Shown piece after piece: positions 19,535 to 28,811 of a stretch of DNA of 64,000 bases. Each line of letters starts with the position of its first letter. The stretch's first letter is position 1. The notes beneath the pieces were generated by a model. It was not told where the DNA came from. It saw nothing but the letters and a program-made list of their open reading frames with translations, and searched no databases. A program made the position numbers and the translations under genes. Source of the DNA: Sphingobium xanthum. GTDB taxonomy: Bacteria; Pseudomonadota; Alphaproteobacteria; Sphingomonadales; Sphingomonadaceae. The stretch covers positions 448,482-512,481 of the forward strand of contig NZ_JAHKKS010000003.1 in assembly GCF_019737615.1 (NCBI RefSeq), written 5' to 3'.

Positions 19535-20641
19535 ATGACGCAGGCCGCCGACCTCATCGAACGTGACGACGCGACGGGGCGGACAGTCATCCTGTCCGGC
19601 AACCTGTCGCTCGCGCATCTTGGCGACCTGCCGCAGCGCATCGACGCGATCGACAGCGCCGCCAGCATCGACCTTGCCGGCATCGATCATATCGACACGA
19701 TCGGTGCATGGATCGTCCACCGGCTCGCTGCCCGCACGCAGGCGCAAGTCGTCGGAGCGAACGAGGATGCCAACCGCTTGCTCGACGTCGTGGCTCGAAA
19801 CGACCAGGCCATCGACACCCGCCCGCAACCGCTCCATCCGATCAGCCGCGTGCTCGATCAGATCGGCGCCGCCACGAAGCTCTCCGGCACGACGCTCATC
19901 GGCATGCTGGGCTTCCTCGGCGCGACGGTCATCAGCCTCGGCCATCTCATCCGGCACCCCGGATCCATCCGCATCAATGCCATCGTCCAGCGGCTCGAAG
20001 TGGTCGGCGTCTCGGCGCTCGGCATCATCGGCCTGATGAGCTTCCTTGTCGGCATCGTCATCGCGCAGCAGGGTTCGGTGCAGCTCCAGCAGTTCGGCAT
20101 GGAAGTGCTGACGGTCAACCTGGTCGGCCGCCTGACGTTCCGCGAGCTCGGCGTGCTGATGACCGCGATCATGGTCGCCGGCCGCTCCGGCTCCGCCTTC
20201 GCCGCCCAGCTCGGCACGATGCAGCTCAACGAGGAAGTGGATGCGATGCGCACGATCGGCGTGCAGCCGATGGAAGCGCTGGTCATGCCGCGCATCTTGG
20301 CCGCCGTCATCATGATGCCGCTGCTGGGCTTTTATGCCTCGATCGTCGCCATCATCGGCGGCGGCTTCCTCTGTGCCGTCAGTCTCGACATTCCGCCCGT
20401 CACCTTCGTCCAGCGACTGCGCGAAGTGGTGCCGATCACCGATCTTTACGTCGGTCTTGTCAAGGCACCGGTCTTCGGCCTCATCATCGGCATTTCGGGA
20501 TGCTTCCAGGGTCTGCAGGTCCGTGGCAATGCCGAGGAAGTCGGTCTGCGCACGACCGCCGCGGTGGTGCAGGCGATCTTTCTCGTCATCGTGATCGATG
20601 CGATCTTTGCGGTGTTCTTCACATGGATTGGGTGGACATGA
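19535..20641 (+). CDS. mlaE: MlaE-type ABC transporter permease with N-terminal STAS domain
   Basis: Permease of the intermembrane phospholipid transport system (YrbE family). The 368-residue protein has an N-terminal STAS-like domain (about 1-95, SNLSLAHLGDL-type start and DLAGIDHIDTIGAW), the role of MlaB in other bacteria, followed by five to six membrane helices and the conserved EQGSVQLQQFG-like and RELGVLMTAIMVAGRSGSA segments. It is the first gene of mlaE-mlaF-mlaD-lipoprotein, with a 4-bp overlap to mlaF. Confidence 0.93.
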   Translation: MTQAADLIERDDATGRTVILSGNLSLAHLGDLPQRIDAIDSAASIDLAGIDHIDTIGAWIVHRLAARTQAQVVGANEDANRLLDVVARNDQAIDTRPQPLHPISRVLDQIGAATKLSGTTLIGMLGFLGATVISLGHLIRHPGSIRINAIVQRLEVVGVSALGIIGLMSFLVGIVIAQQGSVQLQQFGMEVLTVNLVGRLTFRELGVLMTAIMVAGRSGSAFAAQLGTMQLNEEVDAMRTIGVQPMEALVMPRILAAVIMMPLLGFYASIVAIIGGGFLCAVSLDIPPVTFVQRLREVVPITDLYVGLVKAPVFGLIIGISGCFQGLQVRGNAEEVGLRTTAAVVQAIFLVIVIDAIFAVFFTWIGWT

Positions 20642-21447
20642 CGGGCAGCGAGGCGCCGCCCGTCATCACGATCCGCGGGCTCGTGAACCGGTTTGGCGAG
20701 CAGACCATTCATGACGGTCTCGACCTCGATGTCTATCGCGGCGAGATATTGGGCGTCGTGGGCGGCTCGGGCACCGGCAAATCGGTGCTGATGCGCTCGA
20801 TCATCGGCCTCCAGCAACCCCAGGCCGGTTCGATCACCGTATTCGATCAGTCGATGCTGGACGCGGAGCCGGGTGATCCGGACCTGCTCGCCGTCCAGAA
20901 GCGCTGGGGCATCCTCTTTCAGAACGGCGCGCTGTTCTCAACGCTGACCGTGTCCGAGAATGTCCAGGTGCCGTTGCGCGAATATTATCCGGACATGCCC
21001 GCGCACCTGCGCGAGGAAATCGCTTCCTACAAGATCCTGATGACCGGCCTGCCCGACAATGCCGGGCCGAAATACCCCTCCGAACTGTCCGGCGGCATGA
21101 AGAAGCGTGCCGGCCTGGCGCGCGCGCTGGCGCTCGACCCGGCGCTGCTCTTCCTCGACGAGCCGACCGCCGGCCTCGACCCGATCGGCGCGGCCGCTTT
21201 CGATGAGCAGACGCGCGAGCTGCAGCAGACGCTCGGCCTCACCGTCTTCCTCATCACGCACGATCTCGACACGCTCCACGCCATTTGCGACCGTGTCGCC
21301 GTGCTGGCCGACAGGAAGGTGATCGCAGTCGGCACGATCGAGGAGCTGCTCGCTCTCGATCACCCGTGGATCCAGGAATATTTCAACGGTCCGCGCGGGC
21401 GCATGCTGCATGGCCACGCTGCGTCGGCGGGCAAGGCACCGGCATGA
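20638..21447 (+). CDS. mlaF: MlaF-type ABC transporter ATP-binding protein
   Basis: Nucleotide-binding subunit of the lipid transporter, 269 residues. Walker A is GGSGTGKS, the Q-loop lies in ILFQNGALFSTLTV, the signature is LSGGMKKRAGLARAL (typical of MlaF), and Walker B is LLFLDEPTAGLDP, followed by the H-loop in LITHDLDT. The ATG at 20638 overlaps the mlaE stop by 4 bp; ATG 20623 is an in-frame alternative. With mlaE and mlaD it forms the inner-membrane MlaFED core that moves phospholipids between membranes. Confidence 0.95.
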   Translation: MTGSEAPPVITIRGLVNRFGEQTIHDGLDLDVYRGEILGVVGGSGTGKSVLMRSIIGLQQPQAGSITVFDQSMLDAEPGDPDLLAVQKRWGILFQNGALFSTLTVSENVQVPLREYYPDMPAHLREEIASYKILMTGLPDNAGPKYPSELSGGMKKRAGLARALALDPALLFLDEPTAGLDPIGAAAFDEQTRELQQTLGLTVFLITHDLDTLHAICDRVAVLADRKVIAVGTIEELLALDHPWIQEYFNGPRGRMLHGHAASAGKAPA

Positions 21448-21518
21448 GGTGCAGTCGGGAAACGTGGACAGGCTGGAACCAGCCCGCCATAAACGGGTTT
21501 CGGGGGTGCAGGGGATAG

Positions 21519-22481
21519 ATGGAAACACGTTCCAACAATGTGTTCGTAGGCGCGGTCGTCCTCTTGCTGCTGGCGGTGACCATCGGTGCTGCCTTCTGGT
21601 TTTCGCGCGTCGGTGAAGGCGACAAGCGCGAATATGACATCTTCTTCAAGACCTCGGTCAGCGGCCTGGCCAAGGGATCGGCCGTCACCTATTCGGGCGT
21701 GCCTTCGGGCCAGGTCCAGTCGATCGAGCTATGGCGCAAGGACCCCGAATTCGTGCGCGTGCGCATCGTGGTCGAGCGCGAAACGCCGGTCCTGCAGGGA
21801 ACGACCGCCACGATCAACGGCGTTGGCTTCACCGGTGTGTCCGAAATCCAGCTCGACGGCGCCGTGCGCGGCGCACCGCCCATTGCCTGCCCCGACGAGA
21901 ACGCCGACGCGGTCTGCCCCGAAGGCGTGCCCGTCATCCCCACGAAGCCCGGCGCCCTCGGCGAGCTGTTGAGCAATGCGCCGCAATTGCTCGAGCGCCT
22001 GACCACGCTCACCGAGCGGCTGACCGAACTGCTCGATGACGACAATCAGCGCAACATTTCGGGCATCCTCGACAATGTGAACCGCCTTTCGCGCGATCTC
22101 GCCGCGCGCGGTCCGGAGCTTGCCGCGACGATCGTGCAGGCGCGGGTCACGCTGGAAAGCGCCTCCAAGGCGGCCGATGCTCTGGCCCAGGCGGCCAACA
22201 GCACCAACGAGCTGGTCAACAGCGAGGGCAAGCCGCTGATCGCCGACCTGCGCCAGACCATCCGCTCGGCGAAGACGACTCTCGACAGCCTGGACACCAC
22301 GCTCAAGGATGCGAAGCCGGGCGTCGAGACCTTCACGCGCGACACGATGCCGCAGATCGGCCTGCTCGTCCGCGACCTTCGCCAGATGTCTCGCGCGATC
22401 CTCGCCGTGACCGAGAAGATCGACCAGCAGGGCGCGAGTGGGCTCATCGGATCGCCAGCACTGCCGGACTACAAGCCATGA
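21519..22481 (+). CDS. mlaD: MlaD-family MCE-domain substrate-binding protein
   Basis: A 320-residue MCE protein: one N-terminal membrane helix (about 8-28), an MCE domain (about 38-120, with YSGVPSGQVQSIEL and VGFTGVSEIQLDG), then a long helical, probably coiled-coil tail (about 150-300). This is longer than E. coli MlaD and typical of alphaproteobacteria. It binds lipid in the periplasm and hands it on. Its stop overlaps the next lipoprotein gene by 4 bp, so the two are co-translated. Confidence 0.94.
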   Translation: METRSNNVFVGAVVLLLLAVTIGAAFWFSRVGEGDKREYDIFFKTSVSGLAKGSAVTYSGVPSGQVQSIELWRKDPEFVRVRIVVERETPVLQGTTATINGVGFTGVSEIQLDGAVRGAPPIACPDENADAVCPEGVPVIPTKPGALGELLSNAPQLLERLTTLTERLTELLDDDNQRNISGILDNVNRLSRDLAARGPELAATIVQARVTLESASKAADALAQAANSTNELVNSEGKPLIADLRQTIRSAKTTLDSLDTTLKDAKPGVETFTRDTMPQIGLLVRDLRQMSRAILAVTEKIDQQGASGLIGSPALPDYKP

Positions 22482-23116
22482 GGAAAAGCCAAACCATGGG
22501 CCAGCATGCTGTCCGCCGCATCATCCCTTGCCTGGGCCTCGCCGCCGTGATTGTCACGCTCCCCGCCTGCGTGCGGATTGGCGCCAAACCTCCGGAGCGG
22601 CTGCTGACCATATCAAGCGCGGCGCCGGCGCCGGCCGGCGAAATGCTTTCCGGCACCACGGGCGACGCGCTGTTCGTCGACATGCCGGTCGTGCCGCGCG
22701 CGATCGCGACGCTGCGTGTCGCCGTGCGGGACAGCAACAACAGCTTTGCCTATGTGAAGGACGCGCTCTGGGCGGATACGCCGGGCCGCCAGTTCCAGGG
22801 CGTGCTCGCCGAGACGATCCGCACGCGCGCCGGCCGCCTCGTGCTCGATCCGGGCCAGTATCTCGCACGTCGGGGCCAGATGCTGGAAGGCAATCTTCTT
22901 GAGTTCGGCATCGATGCAATCAATCGCCGCGCCGTCGTCACTTACGACGCCAGCCTCATGTCGATGGACGGCCAGAGCGTGAAGCGGCAGCGCTTCTCCG
23001 CCAGCGTGCCGGTCGCCACGATCGACGCGGAGAGCGTCGCCCCGGCGATCAGCAAGGCGGCCAATCAGGTCGCCGAGAGCGTGGCGGACTGGGTCAAGGC
23101 TCAATCCGCCGGCTGA
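22478..23116 (+). CDS. ABC-type transport auxiliary lipoprotein
   Basis: A 212-residue lipoprotein of the PqiC/YmbA-like auxiliary family (PF03886 type). The signal ends in the lipobox LPAC, with the Cys near residue 31. The body has the family-like FVDMPVVPRAIATLRVAVRD and a central YVKDALWADTPGRQFQGVLAE segment. As the last gene of the Mla operon, it probably anchors the transport path at the outer membrane. The family call rests on position and pattern, not on alignment. Confidence 0.87.
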   Translation: MRKSQTMGQHAVRRIIPCLGLAAVIVTLPACVRIGAKPPERLLTISSAAPAPAGEMLSGTTGDALFVDMPVVPRAIATLRVAVRDSNNSFAYVKDALWADTPGRQFQGVLAETIRTRAGRLVLDPGQYLARRGQMLEGNLLEFGIDAINRRAVVTYDASLMSMDGQSVKRQRFSASVPVATIDAESVAPAISKAANQVAESVADWVKAQSAG

Positions 23117-23119
23117 CCT

Positions 23120-25720
23120 TCAGGCCAAGCTCTTGCTGGCCTGCTCGAGCACGTCCTTCGAGAGGTTCGGCGTGACGGCGATCCGCTCCAGCTCCGCGCG
23201 CATCAGGGCGCCGCGCGCCGCATCAAACCGGCGCCAGCGGCCGAGCGGCGGCACCAGCCGCGCCGCGGTCTGCGGATTGAGCTTGTCGAGCGCGATGATC
23301 GTGTCCGCGACCATGCGATAGCCCTTCCCGTCCTTGCGGTTGAACGCCCACTGATTGGCCGAGAAGGCGCCGAACAGTGCGCGCGCCCGGTTGGGATTGG
23401 TCAGGGTGAAGTCGGGATGCTGCTCCAGCGCCTCGACGATCTCGACCGTCTCGGGATGGAAAGCCAGCGCCTGCGTCTGGAACCATTTGTCGATGACCAG
23501 CGCATTGCCGGCATAGCGATCGTAGAACTTGCCGAGCGCCTGCGCCCGTTCGTCGCTCGCGCCGCTTGCCAGGATCGCCAGCGCCGCCTGCCGCTCCGTC
23601 ATATTGTCGGCGCGGTCATACTGGTCGAACGCGAGCGCGGCGCCATCCGGTGCGCCGGACGCCACGATATAATTGAGCGCGACCGTGCGCAGCTTGCGCG
23701 CTTCCCGCGCATCGGCCGACAATGAGAAGCCATTGCGCGCGCACTCGGCATGCACCGTGCGCCAGTCGCTCTCCAGGGCCTGGCCGATCGCCTGTTGCAG
23801 CGAATCGCGGGCAGCGTGGATGGCATCGGGATCGACGATCTGCATCTGGTCGCCAAGATAGGCTTCACTCGGCAGACGCACGGCTTCGGCGACGAAGGCC
23901 CGGTCCAGCGACGGATCGGCAATCGTGCGGCGGATCGAGTCGATGATGACATCGCTCTCCAGCGGCCCGCCGGCGATATGGCCGAGCAGCCCGTTGATCA
24001 TGAGCTGCTGCATCGCCTCGTAACGGCTGAACGGATCGTCGTCCCGCGCCGCCAGGAAGGCCAGTTCCTCCGCGCTTTGCTCGGCCTCGACGATGATCGG
24101 CGCTGCAAAGCTGCGGTTGATCGACAGGACCGGCGCTTGCGTGAAGCCCTCCTTGCGCAGTTCGGCCTGCTGATGCTCCAGCAGGAAGACCTCTTCACCG
24201 TGATGCGTCCCGGTCGCGGGATCGAACAGGGCGAATTTGAGCGGGATTGCCATCGGCGCCTTGTCGTCCTGGCCCGGCGTCGCGGGGACCGTCTGGCGGA
24301 TCGCGATGGTCACACTACCCGTCGCCGGATCATAGTTCGGCCGCGCGGTGACGCGCGGGGTGCCGGCCTGGCTGTACCAGAGGCGGAACTGGGCGAGATC
24401 GATCCCGCCGCCTTCCTCCATGGCCTTCACGAAATCCTCGCAGGTGACGGCCTGCCCATCATGCCGATCGAAATAGAGATCCGTCCCCTTGCGGAAGCGC
24501 TCCGGCCCGAGCAGCAGCGCCATCATGCGGATCAGCTCGGCGCCCTTGTTATAGACCGTCGCCGTGTAGAAGTTGCTGATCTCCATATAAGATTCCGGGC
24601 GCACCGGATGCGCGAGCGGACCGCCATCCTCCTGGAACTGCGCGGCGCGCAGCACGCGGACATCCTCGATGCGCTTGACCGCGCGCGAGCCCATGTCCGC
24701 CGAGAATTCCTGATCGCGATAGACGGTGAAGCCCTCTTTCAGCGAGAGCTGGAACCAGTCGCGGCAGGTGACCCGGTCACCCGACCAATTGTGGAAATAT
24801 TCGTGCGCCACGACGCTCTCGATCGCGTCATAGTCCGGGTCCGTCGCCGTTTCCGGATCGGCGAGGATGTAGCGCGAGTTGAAGATGTTGAGGCCCTTAT
24901 TCTCCATCGCGCCGAAATTGAAATCGGCCACGGCGACGATGTTGAACACGTCGAGATCATATTCGCGGCCATAGGCCTTTTCGTCCCAGGCCATGCTGTT
25001 CTTGAGCGCGGTCATGGCATGGCCGGTGCGCGGCAGGTCGCTCTCCGCAACCCAGATGCCGAGCTTGACCTCACGGCCGCTCATCGTCGTGAAGCTGTCC
25101 GCATTGCAGGCAAGGTTACCCGCGACCAGGGCGAACAGATAGCTGGGCTTGGGGAACGGATCGACCCAGCGCGCCCAATGCGTGCCGTCAGCGCCCTCGC
25201 CCTGCTCGACGGGATCGCCGTTAGCGAGCAGCACGGGATAGGCGGCCTTGTCGGCGCGCATCGTCACGTCGAAGCGCGAGAGCACATCCGGCCGGTCCGG
25301 GAAGAAGGTGATGCGGCGGAAGCCCTCGGGCTCGCATTGCGTGCAGAGCAGGCCGCCCGAGGCATAGAGGCCCATGAGCTGCGTGTTGGCGGCAGGCGCG
25401 ATCTCGACTTCGGTCTCGACGACATGCGTATTGCCGGCGAGCGCGACGATCAGCACGCCGTCATCGAGGCGCCAGTCGCCTTCGGCAAGCGGCTGGCCAT
25501 CGACCACCACGGCAAGCGGCGTCAAGCCATCGCCATCGAGGCGCAGGGGGCGGTCATGGCTGCCGGCGCGCTCGACGGTCAGGCGCGCACGCACGCGGGT
25601 GGCCTGCGGATCGAGATCGAAATCGAGGCTGATCTCCGGCACCAGCCAGAGCGGCGGGCGATAATCTTCGCGGCGGATGGCGGGCGGCGTGGCCGGGGCC
25701 TGAGTGGTCTGGGTATCCAT
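23120..25720 (-). CDS. pepN: Aminopeptidase N (M1 zinc metallopeptidase)
   Basis: An 866-residue M1 aminopeptidase of the E. coli PepN type. The zinc site HEYFH lies at 306-310, with the third ligand Glu in the following LKEGFTVYRDQEFS block. The exopeptidase motif GAMEN occurs just upstream in FGAMENKGLNIFN. The C-terminal half is the helical PepN-specific domain. The ATG at 25720 gives MDTQTTQ; an ATG three codons upstream is possible. It is cytosolic with no signal peptide. The 3' end is 3 bp from the convergent lipoprotein gene. Confidence 0.96.
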   Translation of the reverse strand: MDTQTTQAPATPPAIRREDYRPPLWLVPEISLDFDLDPQATRVRARLTVERAGSHDRPLRLDGDGLTPLAVVVDGQPLAEGDWRLDDGVLIVALAGNTHVVETEVEIAPAANTQLMGLYASGGLLCTQCEPEGFRRITFFPDRPDVLSRFDVTMRADKAAYPVLLANGDPVEQGEGADGTHWARWVDPFPKPSYLFALVAGNLACNADSFTTMSGREVKLGIWVAESDLPRTGHAMTALKNSMAWDEKAYGREYDLDVFNIVAVADFNFGAMENKGLNIFNSRYILADPETATDPDYDAIESVVAHEYFHNWSGDRVTCRDWFQLSLKEGFTVYRDQEFSADMGSRAVKRIEDVRVLRAAQFQEDGGPLAHPVRPESYMEISNFYTATVYNKGAELIRMMALLLGPERFRKGTDLYFDRHDGQAVTCEDFVKAMEEGGGIDLAQFRLWYSQAGTPRVTARPNYDPATGSVTIAIRQTVPATPGQDDKAPMAIPLKFALFDPATGTHHGEEVFLLEHQQAELRKEGFTQAPVLSINRSFAAPIIVEAEQSAEELAFLAARDDDPFSRYEAMQQLMINGLLGHIAGGPLESDVIIDSIRRTIADPSLDRAFVAEAVRLPSEAYLGDQMQIVDPDAIHAARDSLQQAIGQALESDWRTVHAECARNGFSLSADAREARKLRTVALNYIVASGAPDGAALAFDQYDRADNMTERQAALAILASGASDERAQALGKFYDRYAGNALVIDKWFQTQALAFHPETVEIVEALEQHPDFTLTNPNRARALFGAFSANQWAFNRKDGKGYRMVADTIIALDKLNPQTAARLVPPLGRWRRFDAARGALMRAELERIAVTPNLSKDVLEQASKSLA

Positions 25721-25939
25721 AGCTCTCAATTAGGGTGCGGGGCGGAATGGCACAACCACACAGGGGCTGGGCAAGGCGTTAAGCGCTTCATACCGACGTA
25801 ATTTTCTTACGAAGGTTATGAAGGTTATGGGGTCGGCTCAAATGTTGAAGGGTTCGACTCGGGTTTCGGCGGGAAAACGGAGCATGGCGCCTCGCTCTTG
25901 CCATAGCCCGGATGCTGTAGGACAGCGGCATTCCGATAA

Positions 25940-26011
25940 CGCATCTCCTGATCTTCGGGGATCGAGGGAACAGGATCGGCAGGATTGATGCGCTTCGACG
26001 ATCGCGCGGCG
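25940..26011 (+). pseudogene. Internally deleted fragment of the SDR gene at 27981
   Basis: Two blocks match the start of the downstream SDR gene. 25940-25959 matches 27985-28004 with two or three differences. 25960-26011 matches 28058-28109 at 51 of 52 positions. The 53 bp that separate the blocks in the intact gene (28005-28057) are missing here. The copy has no start and runs out of homology at 26011, so it is a remnant and not a gene. Confidence 0.8.
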
Positions 26012-26040
26012 CTCGGCAAACCCAGTCCCCCGTTCGCGCC

Positions 26041-26055
26041 TTAGCCATTCTTTAA
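26041..26055 (+). promoter_or_regulatory. Candidate CtrA-binding site
   Basis: TTAG-N7-TTAA followed by CC, one base away from the alphaproteobacterial CtrA consensus TTAA-N7-TTAA(CC). It is located 25 bp before the ATG of the FkbM fusion gene. This is a pattern match only. Confidence 0.35.
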
Positions 26056-26079
26056 CCATGTTTGCTCCAATATGAGGGC

Positions 26080-27804
26080 ATGGCACAAGAAGACATGGAT
26101 CGTATTGACGCCTATGTGGCGACCCTGGGCGAGGTTGTCGCCATCGCGGATGCCAATGATCCCGCCCATGACGAGACCAAGCGCCAGTTCCACGAAGTCG
26201 CCCATATCGGCGGCGATCCATCCTACTGGATCGGGTCCGAGGAACAGCTGCAGATTGGCGACACCGGCGGGCAGGAACCGGTCTTCATCTGCTTCTACAC
26301 GCGCGACACCGCTTATGAACCGCTGGCAATGCGGCTGCGAGACACGCTTGATGCCCACGGACTCGATCACCAGATCGTCGGGATCGACAGTCTTGGCGCT
26401 TGGGAACATAATTGCGCCTATAAGGCCCGCTTCGTCCGTGATCAGTGGCATGCGCTCGGCCGGCCGATCGTCTGGCTGGACGCCGACGCGACGGTCGAAA
26501 GCGATCCGGTGCTGCTGCGCCATTGCGGCGCCGATTTTGCGGTCTGCAAATATGACGGCTGGGAATTCGGATCCGGCACATTGTTCTTCAACGCCACACC
26601 GGCCGCCGGCCGCCTGCTCGACTCTTGGGTCGCGCGGTGTGAGGCCGATCCGCTGATCTGGGACCAGATGCATCTCGACGCGGCCTGGGCCGATATCGCC
26701 AGCAGCGAACCACTCATCACCCAATGGCTGCCTGAATCCTATCTCCACATTTTCGACGAGGTCGGGCAGTCGGCCCCGGTCATCACCCATTGGCAGGCCT
26801 CGCGCGAGAATAAGGCGCTGGTGAGCGGCGGCGTGGCCCGGCCGAAACCCGAAATCCCAGAAGCGTTGAAGGAAGCGCGGCGCTACAGCCGGTTTCACCA
26901 GGCGCGGGAAAACACGGACATCGGCACAGGCAGCCCGTCGCGCGTTGACCAGGCGCAGACCGACCGACCTGCCCGATCAATGCAGCCGGACATGTTGCCC
27001 CGGGTGGACATCATCAGAGCGGAAGAGGCCGATTGGCTGCTTCTGAACTCCCCGGACCATATATCGGATTTCATCCGGAAGAACGGATTCTGGGGACGGA
27101 CGGAAGCAGACATCTGCAAAATGTTCATAGCCGGCCGAAGCAATTGTATCGTGATCGATGCGGGGGCGAACATTGGCGGGTTCACGATACCCATCGCCAA
27201 AATACTTTCGGAATCTGATGGCACACTCTATGCGTTTGAACCGCAGAGAATCGTTCATCAGCAGCTCTGCGCGAATATTTTCATGAATAGGCTGAATAAC
27301 GTCTATACATATAATGCCGCTGTCGGAGAGGTAAGCGAGATACTCTCGATACCGGAACTCGATTTCCGGACGAGCGAGAATATTGGTGGCTTCTCAATCG
27401 ATGAAACTATCAGGGAAAATCTGCGGGAAACCTGCCTGAAGAAGGGCTATTTTCTCAATCATAGCAGGAATGATATCAAACAGTATCGGGTGGAGAAAAT
27501 TCCGCTCGACATGCTGGAGATATTCTCATCCGTCGCTTTCATAAAGGTCGACGTGGAAGGCTATGAGCTGGAATTCTTCCAAGGCGCCGTCGAAACAATA
27601 AGACATAATGGCTTTCCGCCCATTGTTTTCGAACTGTGGGAAGGAATGCCCTGGTATGAAGAAAAGGCGCAGAAGACTGTCAAGTTCCTGAGCGATCTGG
27701 GATATCGCTTTGAGAAATTCGGACGGGAAATATTGGCGGTCCATCCGGCACATCCCGTGCAAATGCAGCTCGATCGGAATGGCGGCACCTTGCGGGCAGC
27801 CTGA
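26080..27804 (+). CDS. Glycosyltransferase-like domain fused to FkbM-type methyltransferase
   Basis: A 574-residue two-domain protein. Residues about 60-260 look like a nucleotide-diphospho-sugar transferase domain: VWLDADATVESDP near 131-143 gives a DxD motif, followed by DFAVCKYDGWEFGSGTLFFN. A low-complexity linker (about 285-315) leads to an FkbM methyltransferase domain with the SAM loop VIDAGANIGGF at about 358-368 and FIKVDVEGYELEFFQGA. The 3' half has many ATA, AAT and AAA codons and is clearly AT-richer than the 5' half, suggesting that the methyltransferase part was acquired separately. The ATG at 26080 is preferred over TTG 26062. A role in surface sugar methylation is inferred. 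Confidence 0.82.
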   Translation: MAQEDMDRIDAYVATLGEVVAIADANDPAHDETKRQFHEVAHIGGDPSYWIGSEEQLQIGDTGGQEPVFICFYTRDTAYEPLAMRLRDTLDAHGLDHQIVGIDSLGAWEHNCAYKARFVRDQWHALGRPIVWLDADATVESDPVLLRHCGADFAVCKYDGWEFGSGTLFFNATPAAGRLLDSWVARCEADPLIWDQMHLDAAWADIASSEPLITQWLPESYLHIFDEVGQSAPVITHWQASRENKALVSGGVARPKPEIPEALKEARRYSRFHQARENTDIGTGSPSRVDQAQTDRPARSMQPDMLPRVDIIRAEEADWLLLNSPDHISDFIRKNGFWGRTEADICKMFIAGRSNCIVIDAGANIGGFTIPIAKILSESDGTLYAFEPQRIVHQQLCANIFMNRLNNVYTYNAAVGEVSEILSIPELDFRTSENIGGFSIDETIRENLRETCLKKGYFLNHSRNDIKQYRVEKIPLDMLEIFSSVAFIKVDVEGYELEFFQGAVETIRHNGFPPIVFELWEGMPWYEEKAQKTVKFLSDLGYRFEKFGREILAVHPAHPVQMQLDRNGGTLRAA

Positions 27805-27819
27805 CAGTGTCGATCGGGC

Positions 27820-27837
27820 AAAGGCGACGGCGCCTTT
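27820..27837 (+). terminator. Weak hairpin after the FkbM gene
   Basis: aaaggcg (27820-27826) pairs with cgccttt (27831-27837) around a 4-nt loop, 15 bp after the stop codon. The T tract is short, so termination would be weak. Confidence 0.45.
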
Positions 27838-27980
27838 CCTGTTCCCGTGCCCAACCCTGGCGATCCGGGGCTGACCAAGCGCACTCCCTAGGCCCTGTCT
27901 GGTTCGAGAATGACGGCTCGGAAAAATATCAAAAGCAGGATAAGCCGCGCGATCCATGATCGTAGCGAGGCCGATGTCTC

Positions 27981-28811
27981 ATGCCGCATCTTCTTATCTT
28001 CGGGCTCGGCTATAGCGCCGGACGGCTGGCACGGCGGCTGGCGGGCGAGGGATGGACGATCGAGGGAACAGGATCGGCAGGATCGATGCGCTTCGACGAT
28101 CGCGCGGCGGTCGAAGCGGCGTTGCGCCGCGCAACACATATCCTCTCCTCGGTGCCGCCGGGTGAGTCCGGCGATCCGGTGCTGACCACCTATGGCGCGG
28201 CGATCGCGACGGCGCCTGCAGCATGGATCGGCTATCTCTCATCGACGGGCGTCTATGGCGATACCGGCGGGGCGTGGGTGGACGAGAGCGCGCCGGTGGG
28301 GCTGGGGCGACGCAGTGCGCGGGCGGCCGCCGATCTCGCCTGGCAGGGATTGGGACGGCCAGTGCATGTGTTCCGCCTTCCCGGCATTTATGGGCCAGGA
28401 CGGAGTGCGCTGGATCGTCTGCGCGCGGGGGCGGCGCGACGGATCGATCTGCCTGCGCAGATCTTCAGTCGCGTACATATCGACGACATCGTTGCGGGCG
28501 CGGTGGCAGGCATGGATGGCCCGCCGGGCGTCTATAATCTCGCCGACGACCGGCCCTGCCCGCAAAACGAGGTGATCGCCTGTGCGAGCGCGTTGCTTGG
28601 CGTGGCACCGCCGCCGCTGCAGACGCTGGAGCAGGCCGATCTCTCGCCTGCCGCTTTGGCCTTTTATTCGGAGAATCGCCGGGTCGCGAACGGCAAGGCA
28701 AAGCGACTGCTTGGCTGGCGGCCACTCTATCCCGATTATCGCAGCGGCCTAGCTGCTTGTCTTGCGGCGGAGACGGGCCTGCATGGCGATGACCATGCCG
28801 CCGAGCGCTAG
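27981..28811 (+). CDS. NAD(P)-binding SDR/epimerase-like protein (YeeZ type)
   Basis: A 276-residue Rossmann protein of the extended SDR class. The dinucleotide loop is LLIFGLGYSAGRLA at residues 4-17. The active-site-like block YLSSTGVYGDTGGAWVDE resembles the YeeZ/WcaG-like group, in which the usual YxxxK is not clear. The last 63 bp overlap the 3' end of the convergent EamA transporter gene. Codons about 26-43 exist in a second, broken copy 2 kb upstream. The substrate is unknown. Confidence 0.85.
   Translation: MPHLLIFGLGYSAGRLARRLAGEGWTIEGTGSAGSMRFDDRAAVEAALRRATHILSSVPPGESGDPVLTTYGAAIATAPAAWIGYLSSTGVYGDTGGAWVDESAPVGLGRRSARAAADLAWQGLGRPVHVFRLPGIYGPGRSALDRLRAGAARRIDLPAQIFSRVHIDDIVAGAVAGMDGPPGVYNLADDRPCPQNEVIACASALLGVAPPPLQTLEQADLSPAALAFYSENRRVANGKAKRLLGWRPLYPDYRSGLAACLAAETGLHGDDHAAER

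Larger units (their letters stand above)
25721..26079. other. Gene-free region holding a degenerate duplicate and a possible CtrA site
   Basis: A stretch of 359 bp between pepN and the FkbM gene. The first 200 bp show nothing I can identify. Positions 25940-26011 are a partial copy of the 5' end of the SDR gene found 2 kb downstream. Positions 26041-26055 resemble a CtrA operator. Confidence 0.55.

Noticed and set aside
23750..25801. 683-codon plus-strand ORF opposite pepN
   Set aside because: It is the antisense shadow of a clear aminopeptidase N. The predicted protein is extremely Arg/His/Asp-rich and has no domain pattern, as is usual for GC-rich shadows.
25852..25875. gggttcgactcggg resembling a tRNA T-arm
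   Set aside because: No anticodon or D arm upstream at proper distance.
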